A stretch of DNA of 53,728 nt from a bacterium (GCA_020350885.1 CP070727.1:666642-720369), one strand, 5' to 3'. Counted from the first letter of the stretch, positions 1 through 9,151 are shown. Translations and numbers: made by a program. The notes: generated from the letters alone by a model not told the origin.

Positions 1-57
<57 letters not shown>

Positions 58-78
58 TTATAATCTATTGTATCATAA

Positions 79-108
79 AGTATACGGTGAACTTTGCCGC
101 CTTGTCAA
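79..108 (-). promoter_or_regulatory. Sigma70-type promoter of the tRNA-Gly gene
   Basis: On the minus strand a perfect -35 TTGACA (103-108) is followed after 18 bases by TATACT (79-84), five of six matches to the -10 consensus. The predicted start is near 72, about 15 bases before the tRNA 5' end. The -35 hexamer overlaps the glgA stop codon (105-107). Confidence 0.75.
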
Positions 109-1607
109 GCCTCTAACGCTACCCCCTTCCGGGCGCTCTCGTAGAGCTTGATGTATTCCTTTGCCGACTTGAGCCAGGAGTGATCCTCGCTCATGATGCG
201 GCGCCTTGCAGCATCCACCGCATCGATATCGGCGAAGAAGGCGACCGCCCGCTCCACGGCCCCGGCGAGCTCTTTTGCGTTGTAATTCTTAAAAGTAAAT
301 CCGTTACCTTTCGTACCCCGTCGGTTGAGGTTCGAGACCGTATCCTTGAGCCCCCCCGTTGCCCGCACCACGGGTATCGTGCCGTAGCGGAGCGAGTACA
401 TCTGATTCAGTCCGCAGGGCTCGTAGCGTGACGGCATCAGGAAGAAGTCGCTTCCCGCCTCGATCAGGTGCGCCAGCCTATTGTTGAACTCGAGCTTGAT
501 TCCGAGTGTCTTGGGATACTTCTTCGCCAGCTTGCCGTAGAGCTCGTGGTACTTCTGCTGTCCCGTCCCCAGGATGACGTATTTGGCATCGAGCTTCATG
601 AGCCGCTCGGCCGCTTCGGCGAATATATCGAATCCCTTCTGGTCCACGAGGCGGGAGACGATGCCGAAGACCGGCGCCTTCGACCGTACCGGCAGCCCGA
701 ACTCCTTGAGCAGCGCTGCGCGGTTCTTCGCCTTCCCCCGCATATCGTCGCGCGAATACGTGAACGGGATGAGCTCATCTGTTTCGGGATTCCAGATCTC
801 CTGGTCGATCCCGTTCAGGATACCGACCAGATCGTCCTCGCGGTATCGGAGCACCCCCTCGAGGCCGTAGCCGTACTCCTCGGTCGTGGTGATCTCCTTG
901 GCATAGGTCCTACTCACGGTGCTGACCTTCTTGGCATACGAGAGACCGATCTTCATCACGTTCACCTTGCCCCAGAACTCGTATGGGCTCAGCGGCCTGA
1001 ACAGCGACGGATCGATCCTCGCCTTCTTGATGAAGTCGCGCTCGAAGCTCCCCTGGTAGGCGAGGTTATGCACACTGAAGACCGTGCCGGCATGCTCGAA
1101 ATGCGGATCCCCCTTCTCCTCCATCTCGAGAAAGGCCGGTATGAGGCCCGTGTGGAAGTCGTTGCAATGGATGACGTCGGGATAGAGATCGCACTCCTTC
1201 ATCGCCGCAACGACGGCCCTATTGAAGAAGATCGTCCGTTCCGCCTCATCGTCGAACGCCTTGCCGGTCTTCGGTTCGGTATAGATCCCCTCCCTGCCGT
1301 AGAAGTTCGTACTGTCGATAAAATAAACCCTGATCCCCGTATTGGGTTTCAATGCGCTGTGAATTCCGAAAGGTTCCGTGATTTCCCCCACGGGTACCCC
1401 GAGGCCGTCGGCACCCGCCACCGGCCGGACATCGAATGATTTTCTGTCGATCGAGGAATAGAGCGGCGTGAATATCGAGATCGTGCATCCGAGCTCCTCG
1501 AGCGCATCCGGAAGCGCTCCCATCACGTCTGCGAGGCCGCCCACCTTCGAATAGGGAACGATCTCGGTGGTGACCATTACGATATCGAGCCTCTTCTTTT
1601 TCTTCAT
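105..1607 (-). CDS. glgA: Glycogen/starch synthase (GT5)
   Basis: Transfers glucose from ADP- or UDP-glucose to the non-reducing end of alpha-1,4-glucan. The 500-residue length is normal for bacterial GlgA. The N-terminal KVGGLADV motif (about residues 21-28) binds the nucleotide sugar phosphate. FSVHNLAYQG, then NGID, then SRLVDQKGFD in the C-terminal GT-B half are family signatures. The SRYEPCGLNQMYSLRYG segment with TGGLKDTV carries the catalytic E-x7-E region. ATG start with AGGAG 6-8 bases upstream. It lies 35 bases downstream of galT in the same direction, suggesting a small carbohydrate-storage operon. Confident assignment; the donor nucleotide is not settled by sequence. Confidence 0.96.
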   Translation of the reverse strand: MKKKKRLDIVMVTTEIVPYSKVGGLADVMGALPDALEELGCTISIFTPLYSSIDRKSFDVRPVAGADGLGVPVGEITEPFGIHSALKPNTGIRVYFIDSTNFYGREGIYTEPKTGKAFDDEAERTIFFNRAVVAAMKECDLYPDVIHCNDFHTGLIPAFLEMEEKGDPHFEHAGTVFSVHNLAYQGSFERDFIKKARIDPSLFRPLSPYEFWGKVNVMKIGLSYAKKVSTVSRTYAKEITTTEEYGYGLEGVLRYREDDLVGILNGIDQEIWNPETDELIPFTYSRDDMRGKAKNRAALLKEFGLPVRSKAPVFGIVSRLVDQKGFDIFAEAAERLMKLDAKYVILGTGQQKYHELYGKLAKKYPKTLGIKLEFNNRLAHLIEAGSDFFLMPSRYEPCGLNQMYSLRYGTIPVVRATGGLKDTVSNLNRRGTKGNGFTFKNYNAKELAGAVERAVAFFADIDAVDAARRRIMSEDHSWLKSAKEYIKLYESARKGVALEA

Positions 1608-1642
1608 CGTTACTCCTGGTTTCGATGCAGTTCTAATACGTT

Positions 1643-2656
1643 TTATTGTGCCTGATTCTTTTCATTTGTATTCCGCAGTGTCTCGGCGGCATCCTCCGGC
1701 GGGATGGGATTGATGTAGAAACCGCTTCCCCACTCGAATCCGGCGACACGGGTGAGCTTCGGCATGATCTCGATGTGCCAGTGGTAGTATTCGAGTTCGG
1801 GCGTCTTGCATGGGGCGGTGTGGATAATGAAGTTGAAGGGTGGTTCGTCGAGAATGGTGGATATCTTCTTGAGCACGGTCTTCATGATATCCGAAAGCTG
1901 CACGAACCACTCGGCGGTGGTCTTCTCGAAGGCCGAAATGTGCTTGAGCGGCAGCACCCAGGTCTCGAACGGAAATCTGGACGCGTACGGGGCGATGGCG
2001 ATGAAGTTCTCGTTCTGATGAATGATCCGCTTATCCACATCGATCTCCTGCTCGATGATGTCACAGAAGATGCACCGGTCCTTGAGCTGATAATGGAGCT
2101 TCGCTCCGTCCAGCTCCTCGATCGCCCGCTTCGGGATGATCGGTGTGGCGATGAGCTGCATGTGGGAATGCTCGAGCGAGGCGCCGGCATCCTCGCCCCA
2201 GTTTTTGAATATCAAGATGTACTGGAATCGCGAGTCCTTGTTCAGATCGATGCAGCGGTCCCGCAGGGCCCAGAAGATGCTCTCCACGTGATCGTTGGGC
2301 AGATCGGCGAGCTGCTGTTCGTGTTCGGGCGATTCGATGAGAACCTCATGGGCACCCACCCCCCGCATCATATCGTATATCCCGTCCGCCCGCTTTCCGA
2401 GGTCACCTTCGATCTGAAGGGCCGGGAACTTGTTCGGCACGACACGGACCTTCCATCCAGGCGAGTCGGGCAGCGAGAGCGGATCGCGGAAGGCGAGTAC
2501 CTCTGGGGGTGTCTTGTCCTCATTACCCTTACAGAAGGGACAGAATCCCCCCTTCGCCGGCCGCTTCTCGCGTTTGAAATCGTCCGGGCGTTTTCCCCGT
2601 TCCGTGGAGATAATGACCCATCTGCCGATCACCGGATCCCTGCGAAGCTCTGGCAT
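1643..2656 (-). CDS. galT: Galactose-1-phosphate uridylyltransferase
   Basis: Leloir-pathway enzyme exchanging UMP between UDP-glucose and galactose-1-phosphate; HIT-superfamily fold. The 337-residue protein starts MPELRRDPVIGRWVIIST, typical of the family. It has a zinc-type CPFC pair near residue 40, a second CIFC near residue 195, the HSHMQ active-site segment near residue 164 (normal form HPHxQ in Escherichia coli, so the Pro is replaced by Ser), and HWHIEIMP near residue 290. An AGGAG ribosome site sits about 12 bases before the ATG. It precedes glgA and follows a SPOR lipoprotein gene. The HxHxQ variant occurs in thermophile and deep-branching GalT proteins, some of which also accept ADP-glucose, so substrate range is open. 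Confidence 0.92.
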   Translation of the reverse strand: MPELRRDPVIGRWVIISTERGKRPDDFKREKRPAKGGFCPFCKGNEDKTPPEVLAFRDPLSLPDSPGWKVRVVPNKFPALQIEGDLGKRADGIYDMMRGVGAHEVLIESPEHEQQLADLPNDHVESIFWALRDRCIDLNKDSRFQYILIFKNWGEDAGASLEHSHMQLIATPIIPKRAIEELDGAKLHYQLKDRCIFCDIIEQEIDVDKRIIHQNENFIAIAPYASRFPFETWVLPLKHISAFEKTTAEWFVQLSDIMKTVLKKISTILDEPPFNFIIHTAPCKTPELEYYHWHIEIMPKLTRVAGFEWGSGFYINPIPPEDAAETLRNTNEKNQAQ

Positions 2657-2683
2657 GCGATGTGCGTCTCCTTGTGTGCGTTC

Positions 2684-3271
2684 CTAGTCGGTCATTCTGA
2701 CCGTCGTGCTCACGATCCAGCAGTCCGGATACAGTTCGACGAGCCTCGCACGGGCGGCGGCGGCTTCCTCCCTGCTGGCGAAATCGCCGACCCTCACCTT
2801 GTAGAGGCCACCTTCGAACTCGATGTGGGCCGGTAAACCCGAATCCCACCCGGCACGCTCCTTGACGGCCTTCGCCTTTTCGAGATCGGCGGTCGCAAAG
2901 ACCTGAACACGGAAACCGATACCGTACGCGGAGCTTTCCGATTTCTCGACCGCAAGATCCTCGACTGAGAATGTATCGGCGGCCACCGGCTCGATCTCCC
3001 GGTCCGACTCCCCGGATTCGGCGATTGGATCCTCCTCGAGCATCTCGTCCTCGAGGTCGTACGTGTGTCCGGTCCAGTCGAGCGTGTCGGCCCGTTCCAC
3101 GTCCCGGGTATCCCTATCGATATCCCGGCCGGTATCTTCGACAGCAGGTACGCTCCGTGACACACCGGATCGCGTGCAACCGATGTAGAGGAATGAACAC
3201 AAAAAGGCCGTAACAATGAGACTGTGCGCTATGATGTGAGATATGCGTCTCTTCACGTTGCGCCCCCCCAT
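2684..3271 (-). CDS. SPOR-domain lipoprotein
   Basis: A 195-residue exported protein. The N-terminus is basic, then hydrophobic, ending in a lipobox LYIGC (Cys at about residue 32), so it should be processed by signal peptidase II. The middle (about 35-115) is acidic and low complexity, probably a flexible linker. The C-terminal 80 residues (YGIGFRVQVFA...LYKVRVGDFASREEA) match the SPOR fold, which binds denuded glycan strands at division septa. The ATG at 3271 is annotated; a GTG at 3256 lies 6 bases after a G7 run and is an equally good start. It ends 28 bases before galT. Function is inferred from the domain only. Confidence 0.8.
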   Translation of the reverse strand: MGGRNVKRRISHIIAHSLIVTAFLCSFLYIGCTRSGVSRSVPAVEDTGRDIDRDTRDVERADTLDWTGHTYDLEDEMLEEDPIAESGESDREIEPVAADTFSVEDLAVEKSESSAYGIGFRVQVFATADLEKAKAVKERAGWDSGLPAHIEFEGGLYKVRVGDFASREEAAAARARLVELYPDCWIVSTTVRMTD

Positions 3272-3295
3272 CGTTCAAAGTGTGAACATCGCCCT

Positions 3296-3340
3296 ACGTA
3301 ACTAAAAATTAACATCACTGTCAACAACAAATCGTGTCAA
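3296..3340 (-). promoter_or_regulatory. Candidate promoter with tandem TTGACA boxes before the SPOR gene
   Basis: The AT-rich gap 3272-3418 holds two perfect TTGACA hexamers on the minus strand (3335-3340 and 3319-3324). At 17-base spacing the corresponding -10 elements are poor (TGATGT and TTACGT), so which one is used is unclear. The gap also lacks a recognisable terminator for the glycosyltransferase gene that ends at 3419. Confidence 0.35.
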
Positions 3341-3418
3341 GTAATAACTTGCTTTATATTAAGAAATTAACCTCCAGGCACCCGGTTGCGCCGCTGCACT
3401 TTGACCGCTGCGGAGATG

Positions 3419-4531
3419 TCATGATCCGAGTGCGGCCCGGTAGAGCGATTCCAGGCTGTCGGTAACCCGTTCCCACGTGTATTCCTCCTCCACACGGGTG
3501 CGGCCCCGCTCGCCGAGGTCTGCGAGCTCTTCCCCGTTCATCGACAGCATACGCCTGATCGCACCGGCAAGATCGCCTGGATCGCCACGCCGAAAGCTCA
3601 TGGCGATCCCCTCCGCCACCTCGAGGTTCTCGGGGATGTCGCTTACGATGACGGGGCGGGCGAAGCTCATTGCCTCGATCAGCGATATCGGCAGGCCCTC
3701 CAGCAGGGACGGGAGAACATAGAACGAACAGTGCGCGTAGAGCTCGTTGAGCAGGGGACCGGAGATATGCCCCGGAAAGATCACACGCTCGTCTGCGAGC
3801 TTCGTGAGTCCCGCCGCATACTCCTCCTCGAACCGGGCATCACCGACGATGGCGAGCCGTTGATCGGTGTCAACCTCCCGAAATGCTTCGAGCAGCGTAT
3901 GAAATCCCCTCTCGAAGATGAACCGGCCGACGGTGAGGATATAGTTGCCGGATTCGAGACCGAGCTCACGGGCCCTCTCGAAGGGGGGCTGGTCGTACAG
4001 CGTCGCACCGTTGGGGATATAGGTTATCTCACGCCCGTAGAGTCCGCCGAGCTCACGGGACATGAGCCTCGATACGGCGACAACCGCATCGGCATGGCGG
4101 GCGGCCGTGCGCTCGCCGAGCCTCAGAAGCGTTCGGGCGATCCTCCCCCACTTGACCTGGCGGTAATCGGGTGCGTGGATAGTCGCCACCGTCGTCTTCC
4201 TGGAAAAGACAGGGATCCAGCAGAAGAGCGACGGACCGATCCCATGGTAATGGATGATATCGAAGGGCTCGAACAGGGCGCATACGGTCGCAGCAAGGGA
4301 GTTCGTCGCCGTTTCCAGATTCTTCGTGGGGATCGAGGGCATGAGCCGTACCTGCATGCCCTGGTATTCGCCGCCCGTACTGAACGGCTTCCGGCCGAAG
4401 ACCGTTACGGCGTGGCCGCGGTGGACGAGCCGCCGGCCGATCTCCTCGACGTGGCGCTCGATCCCGCCGAATACGGCCGGCAGGCCCTTGGAGCCGACAA
4501 ACGCTATCTTCAAACCGTCTCTCCGTCGCAT
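3419..4531 (-). CDS. Glycosyltransferase family 4 (GT-B)
   Basis: A 370-residue retaining-type GT4 enzyme. The N-terminal acceptor domain starts KIAFVGSKGLPAVFGGIERHVEEIGRRL, resembling rhamnosyl- and other DUF1972-type transferases. The C-terminal donor domain shows ILTVGRFIFERGFHTLLEA and the E-x7-E motif in PSLLEGLPISLIEAMSFARPVI. The open frame runs further upstream to 4906 but that part overlaps the radical SAM gene and has no recognisable protein character. I chose the ATG at 4531; a TTG at 4513 is preceded by GGAGAG at good spacing and would begin MKIAFVG-like. Last gene of the leftward polysaccharide cluster. Donor and acceptor are unknown. Confidence 0.88.
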   Translation of the reverse strand: MRRRDGLKIAFVGSKGLPAVFGGIERHVEEIGRRLVHRGHAVTVFGRKPFSTGGEYQGMQVRLMPSIPTKNLETATNSLAATVCALFEPFDIIHYHGIGPSLFCWIPVFSRKTTVATIHAPDYRQVKWGRIARTLLRLGERTAARHADAVVAVSRLMSRELGGLYGREITYIPNGATLYDQPPFERARELGLESGNYILTVGRFIFERGFHTLLEAFREVDTDQRLAIVGDARFEEEYAAGLTKLADERVIFPGHISGPLLNELYAHCSFYVLPSLLEGLPISLIEAMSFARPVIVSDIPENLEVAEGIAMSFRRGDPGDLAGAIRRMLSMNGEELADLGERGRTRVEEEYTWERVTDSLESLYRAALGS

Positions 4532-4554
4532 CAGTAAAACGCATCGATCGGGGC

Positions 4555-5550
4555 TCAGGCGTCGACGATACCCCGTCTCGTCAGGATTCTGCCCCAGTTC
4601 CGTATAATCCAGCCCGCAGGCTTCAGCGGACTGTGCTTGATCGCCGTCCGTGCCGTACAGATCATCCAGCACGGCTCGCGGCATGCGGCGACGGTCCTTC
4701 GAATCCGCTCGGCGGCCTCGCCGTTCCAGATCTCCTCGAAGCTCTGCTCGCCGAGGTTTCCCATCTGCCTGTTCAGGGTGAGGCAGGGGTATACGTTCCC
4801 CTCGGGATCCATGAAGAAGGAATCGGTGCCCGCCCTGCACCCGAGGAGCCTGTCGCCGAGGAGGTTGAAGCGGAGCACACCGGTGTAGAAGTACGCCCTG
4901 AGCCACCGCTTCGGGCTCAGGCTGAGAAGCTCCTTGCGCATTACGTACCTCAGCTCCTCACCGAGATCCGCCTGCTCGACCTGCTGGTTCTCATCGGTCG
5001 AGAAGTAGAACTCCGAGTTCTGTGCAACGGATGTCGTAAACTGGTATCCGAACTGCCTCGAGAGGTCGTAGACCGCTCCCAGATGCTGCACGTTGCTCCG
5101 CTGGGCCGTGAACGCGACCCGCACGTTCCGGTAGCCCAGCGTGCGGAGCTTGCCGAGTGTTTCCACTGTCCTCGTAAACCCACCCTCGACACCCCTGATC
5201 TCGTCGTGCGTCTCACCGATGCCGTCGATCGAGATGGCCAGCCCCACGTTGCGGCCGATCCGTAACAGCTCCGGGGCAGCGTGCATGATCCTGCGTAGCT
5301 GGAATCCATTCGTCGAGATGACGATCCGGGGGCGTCCGCAATGCTCGTTGATGACACGGACGATCTCGACGAGATCATCCCGGAGGAACGGCTCGCCGCC
5401 GGTGATATTGACATCCTTGAGCGTCTGGGGCAGCTTGCGGTACTCGGCCGGACGGAGCTCATCGCCGGGCGGCAGCTGCCATATGTGACACATATTGCAG
5501 CGGGAATCGCACCGGTAGGTGACCGCAACGACGGCATCGATCGGCTGCAC
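4555..5550 (-). CDS. Radical SAM protein with SPASM-like C-terminus
   Basis: A 331-residue radical S-adenosylmethionine enzyme. The N-terminus carries CDSRCNMC (Cx3Cx2C) for the 4Fe-4S cluster that cleaves SAM, followed by the GGEP motif in VNITGGEPFLRDD. The C-terminal part has LGCRAGTD, a central VYPCL, and CREPCWMIC, a Cys set like a SPASM domain that holds extra clusters. The start is GTG at 5550, with GGGAGAGGG about 8 bases upstream; the longer open frame to 5871 lies inside the preceding glycosyltransferase. It starts 5 bases after that gene's stop. Position between two GT4 genes suggests modification of a sugar or carrier in polysaccharide assembly, but the substrate is unknown. Confidence 0.85.
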   Translation of the reverse strand: MQPIDAVVAVTYRCDSRCNMCHIWQLPPGDELRPAEYRKLPQTLKDVNITGGEPFLRDDLVEIVRVINEHCGRPRIVISTNGFQLRRIMHAAPELLRIGRNVGLAISIDGIGETHDEIRGVEGGFTRTVETLGKLRTLGYRNVRVAFTAQRSNVQHLGAVYDLSRQFGYQFTTSVAQNSEFYFSTDENQQVEQADLGEELRYVMRKELLSLSPKRWLRAYFYTGVLRFNLLGDRLLGCRAGTDSFFMDPEGNVYPCLTLNRQMGNLGEQSFEEIWNGEAAERIRRTVAACREPCWMICTARTAIKHSPLKPAGWIIRNWGRILTRRGIVDA

Positions 5551-5555
5551 GATTG

Positions 5556-6713
5556 CTACCCTCTCCCGGGGCCTGTATCGAACCCCCTGAACAGTTCCGC
5601 GTACCTTCGCACCATGCGTTCCTCGGTGAAGTTCTCCTCGACCCGTTTTCTTCCCGCCTCCCCCATCCGGGCCCGCCTCTCGGGATCGCTCTCCAGCGAC
5701 CCGAGCGCCTCCGAGAGTGCCGCCACGTCTCCGGGGGGAACGAGCATTCCCTCCACCCCATCGGTGACCATCTCCGGAATCGATCCGACTGCGGTGGCCA
5801 CGACGGGAATACCGCAGGCCATCGCCTCGAGAACCGACAGCGGAAAGGTCTCGACAACGGGATACGAGCACAACACCGATGCGTCCGAGAGGGCGAGGAT
5901 ATCGGGGATATCCTTCCTCAATCCCATAAACCGCACGGCATTCCTGACTTGGAGCATGTTCACCAACGATTGCAATTTCCCTGCCTCTTTTCCCTCACCG
6001 ACGATTAAAAATAGTGCACCGCTTCCCTGCTGTTTCATGCGCGCCGCCGCCCGAAGCAGCATCTCGTGGTTCTTCTCCGGGCGAAGAGCCGCAACGATCA
6101 CCACGACGAACGATTCGGCCGGAATACCGCACGCTTCCCTGAGGCTTCGCCTCTGGACGGCGGAGGACACCGGCCGGAAGTGCCCTGTATCGATTCCGTT
6201 GTGTATCACAACGATGCGATCCGTGCGTATCCTCTCCTTCTTCGAGAGGTAATCTCCGTGGAGGGCTGCGAGTGCGACGACACGATCGTAGAGTGGAAGC
6301 ACGAGGCGGTCAGAAAAGCTGAACGTGCCCCCCTTGGCCCAGAGCCCCGTCGAATGCACGGAGAGTATCCGGTGCCGTATGCCTGCCAACCGAGAGGCAA
6401 GGGCCCCCAGGAATATCGCATCGTGGTGATCGAGCGTGAAGAGTATTGCGCTGTTTCCTCCACGCATGAAACGCGAGAGACGGAAGAGGGATGTCGGGTC
6501 GAAACGGTTTCTTGAAAAACCGGAGTGTACCGTCGCACCCAGCCTCGAGAGCTCGGCGCCCTCTGCGCCCACTCCGTGAAGACAAAGGACGTGCGTATCG
6601 AATCCGTGCCGGGGGAGACCGAGTGCGAGAGCACGGACGACCTTCTCGGCGCCCCCGGTGACCAGGGTCGATGCCAACAGAAACACCGTGGGATTGTCTC
6701 GGGAGGGGCTCAT
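5556..6713 (-). CDS. Glycosyltransferase family 4
   Basis: A 385-residue GT-B enzyme. The N-terminal part has the LVTGGAEKVVRALALGL motif typical of GT4 transferases acting on lipid-linked oligosaccharides. Donor-site features are HNGID, VAALRPEKNHEMLLRAAARM and the E-x7-E of PVVETFPLSVLEAMACGIPVVA. The ATG at 6713 is chosen because GAAGG lies 8 bases upstream and the acetyltransferase gene ends 12 bases before it; an alternative upstream start would overlap that gene. It is followed within 5 bases by the radical SAM gene. Sugar specificity cannot be read from sequence. Confidence 0.88.
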   Translation of the reverse strand: MSPSRDNPTVFLLASTLVTGGAEKVVRALALGLPRHGFDTHVLCLHGVGAEGAELSRLGATVHSGFSRNRFDPTSLFRLSRFMRGGNSAILFTLDHHDAIFLGALASRLAGIRHRILSVHSTGLWAKGGTFSFSDRLVLPLYDRVVALAALHGDYLSKKERIRTDRIVVIHNGIDTGHFRPVSSAVQRRSLREACGIPAESFVVVIVAALRPEKNHEMLLRAAARMKQQGSGALFLIVGEGKEAGKLQSLVNMLQVRNAVRFMGLRKDIPDILALSDASVLCSYPVVETFPLSVLEAMACGIPVVATAVGSIPEMVTDGVEGMLVPPGDVAALSEALGSLESDPERRARMGEAGRKRVEENFTEERMVRRYAELFRGFDTGPGRG

Positions 6714-6724
6714 TGCCGAAGCCT

Positions 6725-7366
6725 TCACAGGTAGGGGCCGTCCCGGCGACCCGTCTTGCAACGGATCTCGTCGAGCGCGGCATGGACCCGCGCGGGATTC
6801 CCGTATGCCAGAACCCCCGCCGGGAGGTCCTTTGTAACGACGGAGCCGCTACCGACCAGTGTGCCTTCACCGACGGTGACATACGGCAGTACGGTTACGT
6901 TCACCCCGATACGGCAACCCCGCTTCAGGTGCGGTCCCTTCATGCATTCCCTCGAATCGGGGCACCCGGGGTGGTAATCATTTGCTATTGATACACCGGG
7001 AGCGAGGAAGACATCATCCTCGATGACGGTATACTGTGCAATGTAGATATTGCAGTGGACCTTAACATGGCTGCCGATCGTGCAGCCGTAGTCGATAACC
7101 GAATTATTCCAGATCGAGAAGTGATCACCGATGTCGTTCTCCTCCCTGATGATCACGTTATGTCCCGTCTCGAGATGGGAGCCGATCGTTGAGCCTGCAT
7201 AGATGACGCTGCCGGTGCGAATGCGGGCGGTATCCCCGATGCGCAGGATCTCACTCACGCCGCTCCGCGCCGAGAGATATCCGACTACCGCTCCGGGATC
7301 CACGACAGAGCCCACACCGAGATGCACCTCGCCTCGCTTTTCAGGTGATACATTCATGCGTTTCAT
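6725..7366 (-). CDS. Hexapeptide-repeat N-acetyltransferase (WbpD-like)
   Basis: A 213-residue left-handed beta-helix acyltransferase. Repeated [LIV]GxxxX hexads run through most of the protein (for example RIRTGSVIYAGSTIGSH and PYVTVGEGTLVGSGSVV), with a catalytic His candidate in NDYHPGC. The start ATG at 7366 overlaps the stop of the oxidoreductase gene as ATGA, so translation is probably coupled; the longer open frame to 7507 lies inside that gene. With the adjacent Gfo/Idh oxidoreductase and the DegT aminotransferase it resembles the WbpB-WbpD-WbpE set that converts UDP-GlcNAc uronate to a 2,3-diacetamido sugar nucleotide; here it would acetylate the 3-amino group. Confidence 0.85.
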   Translation of the reverse strand: MKRMNVSPEKRGEVHLGVGSVVDPGAVVGYLSARSGVSEILRIGDTARIRTGSVIYAGSTIGSHLETGHNVIIREENDIGDHFSIWNNSVIDYGCTIGSHVKVHCNIYIAQYTVIEDDVFLAPGVSIANDYHPGCPDSRECMKGPHLKRGCRIGVNVTVLPYVTVGEGTLVGSGSVVTKDLPAGVLAYGNPARVHAALDEIRCKTGRRDGPYL

Positions 7367-8397
7367 TCTGTCACTGTCAGGTCGGGATACTCGATATGCA
7401 CTATCTGACCCTGCGCCTTCATCGATCGGCCGGCAGCATCGAGCGCGAGCAGCACTTCCAGGCCGTGGACACCGCTGCTGCGGGGCAATTCGCCCTTCTC
7501 GATGCAATCAATAAAATGCTGGCACTCGATCTTGAGCGGCTCGGCATCATCCAGCTTCGGTATCGAGATGTCGCCGTACCTGTAGGAAAGCTGAAACTCC
7601 CCGAAGGTGTCGTAATGCGGCTGTACGGTGACACCCTTGTCGTAGATCCGTATCTTCTCGAGACTCGATACGTCATCGTACACGAGCATCTTTTTACTGC
7701 CGACGACAGTGGTCTTGCGGATCTTGTTCGGGTTCAGCCACGAGACCTGAATGTTTGCATGAACGCTATTCGGATAGATGAGGGTGATGAACGCAACATC
7801 CTCGATCTCCGGCCGGATGTAAGAATGCCCGATCGCCGAGATGGCTTCCGGCCTCGAGTTCAGGATATAGTTCATGATCGAGATATCATGCGGAGCCAGA
7901 TCCCACACCACATTGATATCGTCCTGGAATATGCCCAGATTCACCCGTGACGAGGAGATATAGTAGATATCACCGAGATCGCCCGAATGGATCAGCTCCT
8001 TGATCTTGTTCACCGCAGCCGTGTAGACGAAGGTGTGCCCCACCATGAGGATGCGTTTCCGCCCCCCGGCGAACTCAACCAGTTTCGTTCCTTTTTCGAC
8101 CGAATCCGCGAGCGGCTTCTCGACGAACACGTGTTTACCGGCTTCTATCGCAACGTGTGCGATTGTATGATGGGAAGAAACCGGTGTAGCGATCACCACC
8201 GCGTCGATCTCGGGATCATCTATGATCTCCTTGAAGTTCGTTGTTGTTTCGATCGTCGGGTAAAGCTGCTTCATGTGATCCAGACGTTCCTGGGAGATAT
8301 CCGCACACGCCGTTACCCGTGAATTCTTGAGATTGACGAAATTTCTGATGAGATTAGGGCCCCAGTACCCGCAACCGATGACACCGACTGTTAACAA
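7363..8397 (-). CDS. Gfo/Idh/MocA family sugar-nucleotide dehydrogenase (WbpB-like)
   Basis: A 344-residue NAD(P)-dependent oxidoreductase. The N-terminal Rossmann domain begins TVGVIGCGYWGPNLIRNF with GxGxxG, and the EKPLA motif near residue 95 carries the conserved Lys. The C-terminal alpha/beta substrate domain contains the WDLAPHDISIMNYIL segment with the family His. The sequence resembles enzymes that oxidise C3 of UDP-sugar uronates to give the 3-keto substrate for a DegT aminotransferase, which is encoded two genes upstream. Overlaps the acetyltransferase start by 4 bases. No UDP-GlcNAc 6-dehydrogenase (WbpA) is present in the window. Confidence 0.87.
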   Translation of the reverse strand: MLTVGVIGCGYWGPNLIRNFVNLKNSRVTACADISQERLDHMKQLYPTIETTTNFKEIIDDPEIDAVVIATPVSSHHTIAHVAIEAGKHVFVEKPLADSVEKGTKLVEFAGGRKRILMVGHTFVYTAAVNKIKELIHSGDLGDIYYISSSRVNLGIFQDDINVVWDLAPHDISIMNYILNSRPEAISAIGHSYIRPEIEDVAFITLIYPNSVHANIQVSWLNPNKIRKTTVVGSKKMLVYDDVSSLEKIRIYDKGVTVQPHYDTFGEFQLSYRYGDISIPKLDDAEPLKIECQHFIDCIEKGELPRSSGVHGLEVLLALDAAGRSMKAQGQIVHIEYPDLTVTE

Positions 8398-8413
8398 GAT
8401 TCCTCCATCTCTG

Positions 8414-9151
8414 TTAGTACGCCCCCGTTCCGGCGAACATCACCGGAACGGTTCTCAGCATAATCTTGAAATCGAGCAGCAGAGACCAGCTCTCGATGTA
8501 ATAAAGATCGAGCATTACCATCTCGTGGAACGTTACCGTGCTTCTCCCACTCACCTGCCAGAGTCCCGTCAGCCCCGGCTTCACCTTGAGCCTGAGCTTG
8601 TGCCAATCCTCGTAGCAATCATACTCGTACAGCACCGGCGGCCTGGGTCCGACAACCGTCATCTCACCCCTGAGGATGTTGATGAACTGCGGGAGCTCAT
8701 CCAAGCTCGTCCTCCGCAGGAAGTTCCCTACGGCGGTAATACGCGGATCTTTCTGTAACTTATAAATGGAGGAACCGTTTTCGTCAAGGGCCGTTTGTTC
8801 CATACGGCCCTGAATGAAGTTGCGGGCGAATTCGCGGTGGAGGGCGTCGTCAGTATCGGACCTCATCGTGCGGAACTTGTAGCATTCGAACGGGCGGCCG
8901 TTCTCTCCGATGCGCTGTTGCCTGAAAAAGACAGGGCCCTTCGATGTTAGCTTGATAAGCAAGCCGATCGCCAGAAAAAACGGTGCCCCTACAATCAGCA
9001 CCAGTAGCGACAGTAATAGATCCATGGACCGTTTGCAAAGCCGCTCACACGTGTTCCGTTCCTTGATCCTGAGTTCGGAGGCATACACGGATCCACCCGC
9101 AAGCTGCTGCGCCTTGCTGCGGTTATCCAAAGCTAGTGAATACTTCCTCAT
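8414..9151 (-). CDS. Initiating polyprenyl-phosphate sugar-1-phosphate transferase (short monotopic type)
   Basis: A 245-residue enzyme that would load the first sugar phosphate onto undecaprenyl phosphate to start a repeat unit. One hydrophobic segment ([21 protein letters not shown], split across about residues 40-62) precedes the cytosolic catalytic part with [18 protein letters not shown], the catalytic Asp-Glu dyad in SLDELPQ and VGPRPP. The C-terminal [14 protein letters not shown] motif is also typical. The N-terminal four-helix half of WbaP-type proteins is absent. I chose ATG 9151 (GGGA upstream); GTG 9184 is possible. A second copy of this enzyme class lies at 37536-38222. Confidence 0.92.
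   Translation of the reverse strand: MRKYSLALDNRSKAQQLAGGSVYASELRIKERNTCERLCKRSMDLLLSLLVLIVGAPFFLAIGLLIKLTSKGPVFFRQQRIGENGRPFECYKFRTMRSDTDDALHREFARNFIQGRMEQTALDENGSSIYKLQKDPRITAVGNFLRRTSLDELPQFINILRGEMTVVGPRPPVLYEYDCYEDWHKLRLKVKPGLTGLWQVSGRSTVTFHEMVMLDLYYIESWSLLLDFKIMLRTVPVMFAGTGAY

Noticed and set aside
4532..4906. N-terminal extension of the GT4 gene
   Set aside because: It overlaps the radical SAM gene in another frame and lacks family sequence before KIAFVG.
5551..5871. N-terminal extension of the radical SAM gene
   Set aside because: The extension lies inside the preceding glycosyltransferase and the GTG at 5550 has a good ribosome site.
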